From the NCBI GenBank assembly GCA_039566865.1, contig CM076949.1, positions 6,353,501-6,417,500 on the forward strand: a stretch of DNA of 64,000 nt, read 5' to 3'. Below are positions 44,401 to 53,115 of the stretch, in pieces. This DNA comes from Aurelia coerulea (Eukaryota; Cnidaria; Scyphozoa; Semaeostomeae; Ulmaridae). A program made the position numbers and the translations under genes. How positions within the stretch are numbered: position 1 is the stretch's first letter; each line of letters begins with the position of its first letter. Under the pieces are notes generated by a model. It saw only the letters and a list, made by a program, of their open reading frames with translations, searched no databases and was not told the DNA's origin.

Positions 44401-47400
44401 ATCTAAGCATCTACCGCGGGCATTTTATTTCTTTGGTTCAGGAGCTTAGCAGTAAGTGTCTTAATTCCACCCAAAAGATATGAGAATTGAATCGCCTCCC
44501 AATAGGCTTCTATACCAAATAAAATGCCCGCGGCAGATGCGTAGATAACCCTTCGTCTTTCGATACATGCTCACGTTAGCTCTTAGAAACCATTTCTGGA
44601 ATGCACAACGAGCGCGTTTGCTACCTCGGTTTCAGAGAACTTTGCAGCTTTGTTTGTTTAGAATAACTGGTTGAGAGAATTTCTTTTGTCTGCAGTCGCA
44701 AAGCTAATCGCTTTGAATTCAGGTGTCAACGAAAGCAACTGATGCTATTGTCTTACAAAATCTGTCCTTCTTTAATGCAGCATAAAACTTGAGGTTTCAG
44801 AGCATGCTTGAAGACCAGGTAGCTTCTAAAAGGACAAATTCATACGGAAATTTTCATGATCAATCACATCATCAAATTTTGAAGATTTTTCAAAAAGTGT
44901 ACGTTGTTTTAGTATGCAAGTAATAAAAGAAATGAACAACAGACTCAAAGGGGACTCTAAGTAATTACCTGAGGCGTGCATTGGCCCTTCTGAGCAGCCA
45001 ATACCTCTAGGAATCGCTCACAAACAAACGAGCCACTGGCATCAATGTAAAAGACACTGTTGTCCGTTTTGGCAATCAAATTTGCACAAGTTGTCAAGCA
45101 AAACTGAAAGATAGAGAACGAAAGTGGTTTAAGCTTATAAGTCTACTCATTGGCTGCGGTTACACTGGGCGTTTTCACCTCGTTGTATCTTTTCAAAACA
45201 ACGGGTTGATTACGCAGTGATATGTGACGCCACTTTCATTTCACATACAACGCTGTTACAACGCTTTGATCCCGAGAGCTGATTCCATATGAAAACTATT
45301 AGATGCAAAAACACGGGCAAAACAAGGTCCTGGGCTATATTTTACTGTTGTTTTGGATAATAAACCAATCGCAGCCTTGCGTGGTTGTCACATGATAAAT
45401 CATATCACTGTGTGACTGGGTGTCATACAGTGATATGGCTGGCTGTACGAGAGTTTGCACTAAACCCCCAAATCCCCCTGAAAACGTTTTCTCTTTGTTC
45501 ATTCATGTTGAATCTTTTAAAATTTGATCGACGTTTTTTTGATCGTTTTCAATGTTTTCGACAACGAACATTTTAAGAAATTCACTTCTAGCTCTAAATA
45601 CTGAAAACTGAAAAATTGCAAAAAGTCCTAGAATCTAATTCAGGCTTTCTGCTAAAGATTAAGTCATGAATCTTCAAAATAGGTCCAGTGTACGATTCAT
45701 CATGGCCTGCCAAACGTGCATAGTTTATTTTGGCGCACCCCCGGTAGTTGGTCTCAAATTAGGTATCACGTGAAAATGCTCACTAATAACAACAATTGGA
45801 GCGTCATCGCAAATCTCACGTGACATCCACAGGGTGTCTCAGAAAAATTGTTCGATGTTTGATTAAATGTTGAAAAATAACGATAAAAGGTACGGGCCCC
45901 TGGTTAGATATCCCTGTTCCTCAGATTTTGAATTAATATTAGACGCCAAAATCTTGCTAATCCGCTAAGAATTCACGGAGTTACAAACTTTTGAAGTTCA
46001 AATATGTGCAAAAGCTGAAACCAGACGGCCCTAACTGTCTTGTTTTCCAAAAATACATTCTAAAATCACAGTAAAAGAAGGCTGTCCAATGTTTTACCTC
46101 TCGTCGATATCAGAGCAAACCACAAAAGACTTCCAAAGTTATCTAATTCTTGTAGCCGTTGCCAAAATTTACTTAAGACCGCAAGTATTTAAAAACACGG
46201 AATGAAAACTTAATCAATGAGAGATGGGGCAATTCTAAATTGTGCTGAACAGGATTCCTCCAAGCATCCATAACCTTGATTCAATGTTATAGAAAGCTAT
46301 TTGATAGAAAGTGATTTTCAAATTCCATTTGATTTGCTTTGAATAACCGAGATTCTACTTTCACTAAATATGCAATTTAGGGGCGTGTGGTTTTAGCTTT
46401 CGCACAAACTTGAACTTCGAACGCTCGTAAGTCCGTGAATATTTAGCCGATTTGCTAGTTTCTGGTGTCTAAAATTAATTTAAAATCTCAGCAATATGGT
46501 TATGTTAACAGGGAGCCCATTCATTATTTCGTTGTTTTTCTATATTTAATCAAACGTCGAACAATTTTTTTGCGACACCCTGCAATTTGAGACAGACTGT
46601 ACACACTACACATACTTGAGTTTTGCCACTTCCAGGAACTCCACAAATCTCCACAAGCTCACTGGTCCAAAGTCCTCCGTCCAGAAGTCCATCAAGACTG
46701 TAACAGAAGAAATTCATAAATTTATTATGAATGAAACCAAGGTGCCAACCAAACAGTAGCTTCAATTTCATAATTTAACAGGCCAATTGGTAATTACCTT
46801 CTTTTAGCTTCTCTTAGTTGAACGGAATAGCTATCTTTTGAGAAGGTTTGAGATGGCTTGGCTTTTAAATATAAGGACATTGCAAACTCTATATGAATAA
46901 TTCCTTTTTTAAGGAAGCTAAAAAAGATCTAAAGTCTGTATTAAATTAAAAGTCACCTAAGATTTGCGAATACGCAGAAATTCCTGTCATTCACGGGCAT
47001 TTGCAGGTGACATCAAATTTGAGACAGACTATAGGTTATAAAGTTTTCTGCGTCAGTGGAGACTTACCACTTTCTAAGCATGACAACTCTGAAGCAATAG
47101 ATTATAAACTTACCACTGACAACCTGCAAGAAAGAAGATATCTTTATCTTTAATTTATCAGGATTCATAATATTTGCATCAAAAAGGTAAAAAGTTTATA
47201 TTAATATGAAAGAAAATTCAAGAAAACTGATGCAAATAAGAATTTTTGGAGGTATTAGAGACAACAAGAGTTTTGATCCAGAATTCTTAAAAATTTCCTA
47301 AGCAGGCAGGAAAACAATGCCACTGATAGTGTTACTGTTAAGGTAGTACATTAACAGTAACACTATCAGTGGCATTGTTTCCTGCCTGCTTAGGACATTT

Positions 47401-50400
47401 TTAAGAAGTACAGTATCTAGCATGACAAGAATTCTCAAGAATTCTTGCCTGGCACATCAAATTTTCCAGACTGCATTTTACCTGTCTATGAAGCAAAAAG
47501 CCTTTAATTTGCAACAATTTCTCTTAAATTACACCTTATAGAGGGACCATTGTGGAAACAAAGGTTCTATGTTTTCTACAGCTAAACGTTCTTAAGTGAC
47601 TTAAGGTAACTCTGCTTTCCGCTCTAGTGCACAGCAAGATGCCGTTTCGCAAAACCACTCTCCTCAGAAAACAGTTAATTTCTCCAATATTATTCGGCCT
47701 ATCGAAAAGCGGTAAAAAGGATGTTGTTCTGTATAATCTGGGCAATCGAAAAATGTATAAATCGCAATGTTTCCGTCAACCCTGGCTTCGCAAATCCTAG
47801 TTCAAATCTTTTTGCTAATTTCAGAAAAGTGGATTTATCTCCAAAACCACTCGAAAAAGTTTCGATTTTTTTTCGCTCCATCTTTAGCTACAGTAGGTTG
47901 TTGATCTACAACTTTGCCAAGTCTGATGGAAAAAGCTAGGCTAGATTTCCTGCAATCGAATTTCGTATTTCTGTTTACTTTTCGACAGCGAAATGGAGAA
48001 ACCTTGGTCAACAGATTACCATGCTATGAAGCATGCTGGCAAAAGCTCAGGCTTGAAATAACTTTCAGAGGTTTTTCCATTGGCAAACAAATGAACGTCA
48101 TCTTTTGGGAATGCAATACGCAGGTCTCAAAAGACACCCATAGTGCGCTTGTAAAAGTATCACTTGCATCTATTGATTAAATAGTACTGAGTTTTACCAG
48201 CAACTTCACGAAACCATGCTTTGGGTGTCTTTCGAGACTTTCGTAAGCATTCACAGATTATCAATTTCTTTTAGAGTCCACAATGAGCATAGATCTTAGA
48301 TCAAGAACTAATTTTTTTGCAAAAACATTCTACGGGCGTTCAAATCGTTCTGTTGACCAACGCTTTTCCCGTTCGATGTCGAAAAGTAAACAGAAATGTA
48401 AAATTCGATTGCAGGAAATCTAGCCTAGCTTTTTCAATCAGACTTGGCAAAGTTGTAGATCAACTACTTAGCTAAAGATGGAGCGAAAAAAAATCGAAAC
48501 TTTTTTGAGTAGTTTTAGAGGTAAATCCACTTTTCTGAAATCAGCAAAAAGATTTGAGCAAGGATTTGCGAAGCCAGGGTGGACGGAAACATTGCGATTT
48601 ATACATCTTTCGATTGCCCAGATTATACAGCACAACAACCTTTTTACCGTTTTTCGATACACCGAATAATATTGGAGAAATTAACTGTTTTCTGAGGAGA
48701 GTGGTTTTGCGAAACGGCATCTCACTGTGCACTAGAGCGGAAAGCAGAGTTACCTTAAGTCATCTATTGGTTTTGCTGAAAAAGAAGTTTTGGTTCAAAG
48801 AAGCTTTGTATATTCTAATTTTAACTACTGCCCTTTAGTTTGGTACTTTTCATCTTCAAAATCTGTTCAGAAAATTGAAAGAATACAGGAACGTGCGCTA
48901 AGATTTTTGTACAATGATCATAAAAATTCCTATGATGATCTTCTTCTTAGGTAAAAAAAATGCACAATGCAAGTTGCTCGTCAGAGAACCCTCTGTGTTG
49001 AAATGTTTAAGACAATACGAAACTTGAATCCAGCTTTTATGCATAACATTTTTAGTTCAAGAACTTCAAAGCATCCATCTCGGAATCCCAACAATTTAAA
49101 TCACTTTCGACCAAATCAGGTAACTTTTGGTTCCAAGAGCCTTAAAGCCATGGGACCTCAGATCTGGAACTGTTTGCCAAATGAACTAAAATCAGCTGAC
49201 AATCTAAACAGTTTCAAAAGCATGATAAAACAATGGAATGGCCCCACCTGTAAATGCAATGCTTGTAAATATAATGATATCATGTAGATTTTGTCCATTT
49301 ATGTCCACGTAGATTTGATATTTATCTTCTGTATTTATGTATTAATTTCCTTAGTTATTTTTCCTTTTGCTAGTAGATTCGATTTAGATTAGTTGTATGT
49401 GTATATATTTGTATATTTGTATATATATGTATAGCTAGGTTTAAAAATTGAATAAACATAAGGTAACATAACAAACAAACAAACAAAACAAATGTATCAA
49501 GCATTTTGAGGCCATCCTTGTCATTCTAACCTAATTATTTCATTAGTTTGATGACAATACTTTTGGTGACAATCCCTTGAAGAGACTTTAGCGTTTTTTG
49601 CATTTTTGGCCAAAATTTACAAAAATTTATTCCTAGAAATTTGCTAAAAGGTGAAATTTGTGAAAGTTTATTGCTGCAATAGTTCTTAAAATGTACTGTA
49701 GAATCAAATATCTATTTAATCAAATATTTATATTTCTCTTCTTACTATTTTGTTGTATGTCTTGATAAAATGCACGGAAGTTCAATATGATCTTGTTTTT
49801 AATAACAATCCTTTCAAACCTTTCAAGCTACTCTCGAGTACCGAGAAATCATCCGCCCCCCGCTTATCAATCTTTGAAAATTTGTCCAGCCCCCCATTTT
49901 TACTCCAACCCCCCTTTTATTAATTCTTGACAAATTCAAATAATAGTAAACATTATTTTTGAATAAATATAAAAAAGATACGTGTTTAATTAAGAAAGGA
50001 CTATCATTCAATTTTGGAACCTCCCCCCATTGTTCCAAGCCCCCGATTAATGTTATATCGAACCATTTCCAATCCCTGATTATTCTCACCCCCCTTTTTT
50101 CGGTACTTGAGAGTATGCTATTAACAAGGATATGTATTGAAGGTCTGGAAGAGTCATTGAGAGTCAAGGAATATTTGAGACATTACAAAACATGGTAAGA
50201 AACCTAATTCGCAAAAGTTCATGTCCGCAAAATTTCCCCTTTTGGCCCATTCGCAAAAGTTAATTCCAAAAACTGTTTGCATTTTTCCAACTTGTGGAAG
50301 ATCCTTCCCTCAAAGTGCTCAAATACTTTCAACATCTCCTTTGAATTTAGCAAATCAAAATAAGGATCATGCCTTTTCCACATTGTCTATCTTTTATGCA

Positions 50401-50981
50401 GCCCCTTTTAAATAGCACGTCCGTCAGAATGAAATTCATATTGGGGGGGCTGAAACTTGATGCGAACGTAGCAAGGAAAAATTGGGGTCCAGGGGCATGT
50501 CCCCAGGAAAATTTTTTAAGGCCACGCTCCATTTTTGGAGAATTGACCATTTTAAGAAGCAAAGGATCACGTTTGATGGGGGTCTTTCAGGGAAAATTTT
50601 GAAAAATGGGACTTCAATTTCACGAGGATATAGATTATATTTGAATTCTATGATAACAAAAATGATAGCTTGATAAATTCTAATAACTTCCTCGAATATA
50701 GATAAGTTTGAATCTTCATTTCCATGAGATTGCCTTTCACAGCCGTTTTTTACTTACAAAAATGAACAAACTTCAGCAAATCATTGGGGGGGCTGAAGCC
50801 CCTTAGCCCCCCGCTTCCGACGGGCCTGAATAGAATTGTTCCAACTGTGATGAAGAAAAATTTGCTTGATCATACCTGTTGATAAAATGCTTGTGTTCTG
50901 TAGAGATTGCTCATAAAATAGCTTTGCATTTATTGGGAATGAAGTGTTGGTCCAGCTAGGACTAGCGGTCATTTTTCGTAT
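35482..50981 (-). CDS. RAD51D: RAD51D-like recombinase paralog, seven central exons
   Basis: Spliced exons, 5' to 3' on the minus strand: 50981-50876, 47123-47114, 46697-46616, 45103-44969, 41954-41862, 38666-38505 and 35655-35482. All have AG/GT borders and join in one frame (762 nt, 254 codons). Seen: [15 protein letters not shown], Walker [46 protein letters not shown], Walker [19 protein letters not shown], then [15 protein letters not shown] and a terminal TKSNRQ. Order and spacing match animal RAD51D, including PALG-SW near the C-terminus, which separates it from RAD51, RAD51B, RAD51C, XRCC2 and XRCC3. Known of the family: RAD51D binds RAD51C and XRCC2 in the BCDX2 complex, which helps load RAD51 on single-stranded DNA in the nucleus. 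Missing here: the N-terminal linker region of about 45-50 residues and a short C-terminal exon after TKSNRQ. Introns carry many inverted repeats, and a LINE lies just downstream. All visible exons are open, so the gene looks functional. Confidence 0.93.
35733..35911. mobile_element. 179-bp hairpin MITE in a RAD51D intron
   Basis: CAAACAACTAACAGTATAAA at the left mirrors to the right end. The centre GACGTTTCGGGCTTAAACCC is mirrored around AAGTCAAAGTTGC. It lies 77 bp upstream (in gene sense) of the acceptor of the exon 35655-35482. Confidence 0.85.
36396..37482. mobile_element. 1.09-kb foldback in a RAD51D intron
   Basis: Arms of about 450-480 bp, e.g. AAATATCTATAGAAATCGCT at the left and its mirror at the right, and GCGAGGCACTCGTGAATTG near the loop at 36850 and 37020. 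The sequence following at 37620-37790 resembles the edge of the 28.4-30.1 kb palindrome (CATTGGCTGACAAGCATGAA against CATTGGCTTATAAGCGTGAA), so the two foldbacks are related. Confidence 0.85.
37923..38395. mobile_element. Foldback, GCATAGGTTCC family (copy 3), right end missing
   Basis: Starts GCATAGGTTCCAAATCTTTA and follows the 30920 copy closely to TCATTTAATTTTACAC, where the last 40-50 bp of the right arm are lost. It ends about 110 bp from the RAD51D exon at 38505. Confidence 0.85.
38826..39282. mobile_element. 457-bp foldback with direct flanking repeat
   Basis: Arms AATAGCCTTAAATAACGGAC (left) and mirror (right), each about 205 bp. GTTAAAACGTTTRCAA stands on both sides (about 38786 and 39283). 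It is 160 bp upstream of the Walker B exon in gene sense. Confidence 0.85.
39291..40337. mobile_element. 1.05-kb segment with TIRs GTTTGCAAGCCTGTAGTTG
   Basis: GTTTGCAAGCCTGTAGTTG at the left and ACTACAGGCTTGCAAAC at the right, with inner TCATCAGATTCCTTATAA mirrored by TTGTAAGGAATCTGATGA. The left TIR has expanded into a (GTAGTT)n microsatellite, 39303-39357. No transposase frame seen. Confidence 0.7.
40845..40900. repeat. Hairpin, CAACCTCGTCCCCAGGGCC
   Basis: CAACCTCGTCCCCAGGGCC and GGTCCTGGGGACGAGGCTGG pair around a 20-bp loop. 40338-41861 otherwise contains a loose run of CATAATTCYGCAAA-like motifs (41416-41660, spacing about 45-60 bp) and no exon I can support. Confidence 0.6.
42255..42470 (+). 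pseudogene. RTE-type LINE C-terminal scrap
   Basis: The frame reads [19 protein letters not shown], then [19 protein letters not shown] and [13 protein letters not shown] before TGA. It has the same RGRPR signature as the scrap at 26746 but a different sequence. It is located in a RAD51D intron. Confidence 0.7.
42952..43066. mobile_element. Short MITE, AGTCTGTCTCAAATT family
   Basis: AGTCTGTCTCAAATTGGATG at the left; the right end CATCTAAAGACAGACT has lost the AATTTG portion. Confidence 0.8.
43130..43482. mobile_element. MITE, TAGACCTTTTAGCTATTCT family, split by insertion
   Basis: Left CAGATCTTTCAGCTATTCTCC; the right terminus TTAGAATAGCTAAAAGGTCTA is split after TTAGAATA. Removing 43300-43467 and one TA restores it exactly. 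Confidence 0.9.
43300..43467. mobile_element. 168-bp mariner-type MITE, CAGTATTACCCCGCCAC
   Basis: TIRs CAGTATTACCCCGCCACTAA with exact mirror, flanked by TA (43298-43299 and 43468-43469). TA target and the CAGT start are typical of Tc1/mariner. The interrupted host MITE gives the pre-insertion site. Confidence 0.93.
44177..44772. mobile_element. Foldback, AACAAGGAC family (copy 6)
   Basis: Identical 9-bp flanks TAATGCAGC at 44168-44176 and 44773-44781. Termini AACAAGGAC and GTCCTTCTT. Central mirror GCGGGCATTTTATTT. It lies between two RAD51D exons, 197 bp from the donor at 44968. Confidence 0.95.
45442..45745. mobile_element. Right half of a GGTGCGCC-ended foldback
   Basis: Starts within GCTGTACGAGAGTTTGCACT and ends GGCGCACCCCCGG then TA. 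It carries the uninterrupted GGTCCAGTGTACGATTC that proves the target duplication of the 32146 element. Confidence 0.85.
45749..46603. mobile_element. Short MITE, AGTCTGTCTCAAATT family, split by a 753-bp foldback
   Basis: Left part 45749-45829 (GGTCTCAAATTAGGTATCAC ... CACGTGACATCCA) and right part 46583-46603 (CAATTTGAGACAGACTGT). Joining them, less one CA, restores the TIR. Confidence 0.85.
45830..46582. mobile_element. 753-bp foldback, CAGGGTGTCTC termini
   Basis: CAGGGTGTCTCAGAAAAATTG at the left and CAATTTTTTTGCGACACCCTG at the right, then GATGTTTGATTAAATGTTGA and its mirror. Flanked by CA on both sides (45828-45829 and 46583-46584), a 2-bp duplication that is CA rather than TA. Confidence 0.85.
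46616..46697 (-). CDS. RAD51D: RAD51D Walker A exon
   Basis: This 82-nt exon carries the ATP-binding P-loop GVPGSGKTQ and the preceding [18 protein letters not shown]. Its donor is CAA followed by GTATGT. Only about 12 bp into the intron the terminus of a short MITE begins (TIR 46584-46603), which is itself split by a 753-bp foldback. Confidence 0.93.
46933..47030. mobile_element. Short MITE, AGTCTGTCTCAAATT family
   Basis: AGTCTGTATTAAATTAAAAG and CATCAAATTTGAGACAGACT. It lies in the 416-nt intron between the microexon and the Walker A exon. Confidence 0.8.
47114..47123 (-). CDS. RAD51D: 10-nt microexon of RAD51D
   Basis: The exon at 50876-50981 ends in phase 1 after ILSTG, and the Walker A exon at 46616-46697 begins in phase 2. 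Direct joining throws the Walker A exon out of frame. Between them, CTTTCTTGCAG, then ten bases GTTGTCAGTG, then GTAAGTTT supplies a strong acceptor and donor. Including it restores the frame and gives [13 protein letters not shown], which fits the TGC-x-x-LD-x-LL-x-GG pattern of RAD51 paralogs. Inferred from frame and splice sites; no transcript data. Confidence 0.85.
47286..47405. repeat. 120-bp near-perfect hairpin
   Basis: CTTAAAAATTTCCTAAGCAGG ... CACTGATAGTGTTACTGTTAA is mirrored around the 9-base loop GGTAGTACA. It lies 162 bp upstream (gene sense) of the microexon. Confidence 0.9.
47597..48762. mobile_element. 1.17-kb foldback in a RAD51D intron
   Basis: TGACTTAAGGTAACTCTGCT at the left and its mirror at the right, with arms of about 420 bp that include AACAGTTAATTTCTCCAATA and its mirror. 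The centre around 48020-48340 is unique. Confidence 0.85.
48820..49490 (+). pseudogene. LINE ORF2 C-terminal fragment with 3' tail
   Basis: Frame from about 48820 ([12 protein letters not shown], then [25 protein letters not shown], stop) continues after the stop as [33 protein letters not shown] and a CxC..C end (CKCNACKYN) to the stop at 49287. A (CAAA)n-like tail ends the element near 49490. One stop interrupts the frame at about 48952. Confidence 0.8.
49829..50115. mobile_element. 287-bp MITE, TACTCTCGAGTACCG termini
   Basis: TACTCTCGAGTACCGAGAAAT and mirror TCGGTACTTGAGAGTA, with runs of CCCCCC inside. 50116-50875 also holds an end of a repeat with GGGGGGCTGAAGCCCC and CCGACGGGCCTG at about 50786-50826. 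Confidence 0.7.
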
Positions 50982-51210
50982 CTGAAGAAAAAGATTAAGC
51001 CTATAATTATCCCAAAATTCTTTTTCATATTTAAAAACATATCTAATGCAATTCAACTAGCAGCTGGCCTTGTTTACAATGTGAGTAGCACAATCTCCAA
51101 TGCACAAAAGATCACATCATTGACGTATTGTTTTCAAATGAAGAAACTATATGAAATTTTGGTGCAAATTATACCCAGGCAATTTCAATAGATGATTGCG
51201 CTAAAGATCA

Positions 51211-51322
51211 AGGTGAGGAACTTTTTACCAAGATGCATTGCGTTCTTTAATCGAATCACCATAGAATTGATGAAGGTTTGTAGTTAGAAAGCAGTGCATC
51301 TTGGTAAAAAGTTCCTCACCGC
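51211..51322. repeat. 112-bp hairpin
   Basis: GGTGAGGAACTTTTTACCAAG followed by ATGCA, mirrored at the right end. Lies between the most upstream supported RAD51D exon and the divergent ORF. Confidence 0.7.
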
Positions 51323-51710
51323 AATCTTTGGTAATTGTCTATTGCATGCGCAACCGAGATAGACCATATGGCAACTGCACACACAAGATTTTTCATAAAA
51401 TTTTGATGTGCAAACCAATCTTGAACAAGATTCCTTGCTTTCATATTCTGCAGGCTAGGCAAGCGTTATTGTTGCAGGGCAGGAAAACTGAGAAGTTGTC
51501 ATTTCCACTTACTTTTGCAGGCTTTTAAAGGGGGCTTTCTGCAGAAAATCTCCCATTATCACCGGAAGAGAAGACTGATTAAAGCTGTGGGTGAATTCTT
51601 AAACCCAATTGAACATATCTTTGGAACAAAACAGCTTTAAATATTGATTGCTATGATATTCAGCGAGCAGTGTAGAGCTTTTCAAAAGTCATTGCATTTC
51701 CTTGACTCAC

Positions 51711-51731
51711 CTGGTATCCCTCTGGAAAGTA
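51711..51731 (-). CDS. Possible upstream exon or splice donor, unresolved
   Basis: The minus strand here reads TACTTTCCAGAGGGATACCAG up to a consensus donor GTGAGTC, with a possible acceptor CTCTTACAG directly before it (21 nt, YFPEGYQ). It ends in phase 0, as needed to join the RAD51D exon at 50981. The frame stays open upstream (FETLLQ before it) into a hAT-type MITE at 51758. Similarity to the RAD51D linker region is weak, so I cannot say whether it belongs to that gene. Confidence 0.22.
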
Positions 51732-51757
51732 CTGTAAGAGGGTCTCAAACCCACGAA

Positions 51758-51899
51758 CAGTGGCGGACACTTTGCCAAATATTGGGGGGGCGAAGCTATT
51801 GTTTCGGTTAAAAAGCATTGTTTGTTTCTATTGTTTTTGAAACAGCCAACATTGGGGGGGGGCGATCGCACCCCCTCGCCCCCCAGGTGTCCGCCACTG
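51758..51899. mobile_element. 142-bp hAT-type MITE
   Basis: Termini CAGTGGCGGACAC and GTGTCCGCCACTG with identical 8-bp flanks CCCACGAA at 51750-51757 and 51900-51907. The inner part is G-rich then C-rich. 51900-52720 after it holds no exon I can support. Confidence 0.93.
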
Positions 51900-52773
51900 C
51901 CCACGAACATTTCCGTGGAGGGTCTGTTGTGGTGCTCATGGGCTTTTCCATGACTGAAAAATATTTGTTGAAACCATGGCAAATTTTCGCGGAAATCTCC
52001 ACAGTCATCCATTAGAAACCATGGGCACTAAATTTTCTACAAGCGCTAAAAGCATTTAGATGGCACCCATGGTGAAAGCGGAGTGAAATGAAAATGGAGT
52101 TCATCAATTTGATACCAACGTGAAAAAATCATGAATAAAAAATGTAACTTAACCATGGCAAACTAGGGTAATGTCTGTGGCAAAAAACAATTCCACAAAA
52201 ACATGCATTGTCACGGATTGGCCTTTGGACATTCAAAGGAAATGTCCATGGCATGGGTCTCCAGAAGTCTGCAGAGTATGGCACTTTTCAATAAGATCTC
52301 TGGTGTGCAAGGAGAAATTTCTTACATTCTCGATTGTCCATTTTGAATAGCCTAATGGAATCTCAATGCAAGTGGCATACGACTCCACACCTGCATGAAA
52401 AATGATGGGTTGGAGGCCCTTTTGGAAAGTATGGCCTTCTTTTCACTGAGATCTTTTTGGGTTTGTAGTGTGGTGTGAGTGTGGGTGTGTGTGAAAAGCT
52501 CTATAGTTTGTCTATTGTATGTTTTGAAAACCCTATTGTTGTCTTGGCTGTGCAAGTGCTACATTTCCCATACAGGCCTAGAGTATGATTGTTAGCCAGC
52601 AAGGCCTCATATTTTTCTTGAGAAAAAGAAATACCCTACCTACCAGGACCACCTATTAGGCTGGGGAAGGCCTTCAGTTTTCATTGACAATGAAAACAAT
52701 AAAGCCTCTAAGGTAAAACCACACTTTGGAATGTTTTAAAATGAATAATGAACAACACAACTCCGATGCATAC

Positions 52774-53034
52774 CTAGGTAGGTACTTTCTTTGCTTTCTT
52801 CACACCACAGCTTCTGTCGTTGGGTTCGTCGCCATCCATTGCTGTTTCTTGTTTTCGCGCCAAAACATAGGTACGAGGCAATTGAACCTGAATGAGGTCA
52901 TTAATCACAAGCTGCTGTGGAGGAGACAGGTTTTGGTGCATGCTAATGACCAACTCAAAGTTCAAAACATGTGACAAACAGAAAAAACACAAAGGAAAGA
53001 GAAACAACACCAATAAAGAGAAACAGCGCGCCAT
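52774..53034 (-). CDS. Hypothetical secreted or first-exon ORF, divergent to TMEM116-like gene
   Basis: An 86-codon minus-strand ORF starts at 53034 (MARCFSLLVLFLFPLC) and stops at TAG, 52774. Residues 1-21 form a hydrophobic stretch after Arg3, like a signal peptide. The remainder includes NLSPPQQLVINDLIQ and a basic end, KKAKK. I do not recognise it. A donor-like CAG|GTTCAA at the Q of NDLIQ means it could equally be a first exon spliced to something further left. Its start faces the TMEM116-like start 81 bp away. It could be the 5' exon of the minus-strand transcript that includes RAD51D, but the protein does not resemble the RAD51D N-terminus. Confidence 0.35.
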   Translation of the reverse strand: MARCFSLLVLFLFPLCFFCLSHVLNFELVISMHQNLSPPQQLVINDLIQVQLPRTYVLARKQETAMDGDEPNDRSCGVKKAKKVPT

Positions 53035-53115
53035 TTTGGTTAGATGTGTGTAGTTAGAGGTTGGGATACAGAAGAACTGCATCTAGAAGAGAATTTATTG
53101 AAGATCAAAGCAAAG
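53035..53115. promoter_or_regulatory. Candidate bidirectional promoter region
   Basis: This 81-bp gap separates two outward-facing start codons: minus-strand ATG at 53034 and TMEM116-like ATG at 53116. No TATA box is evident. The call rests on geometry alone. Confidence 0.35.

Noticed and set aside
47080..47100. Alternative 21-nt exon ATTGCTTCAG / GTAAGTC next to the microexon
   Set aside because: It leaves the Walker A exon out of frame; the ten-base exon restores it.
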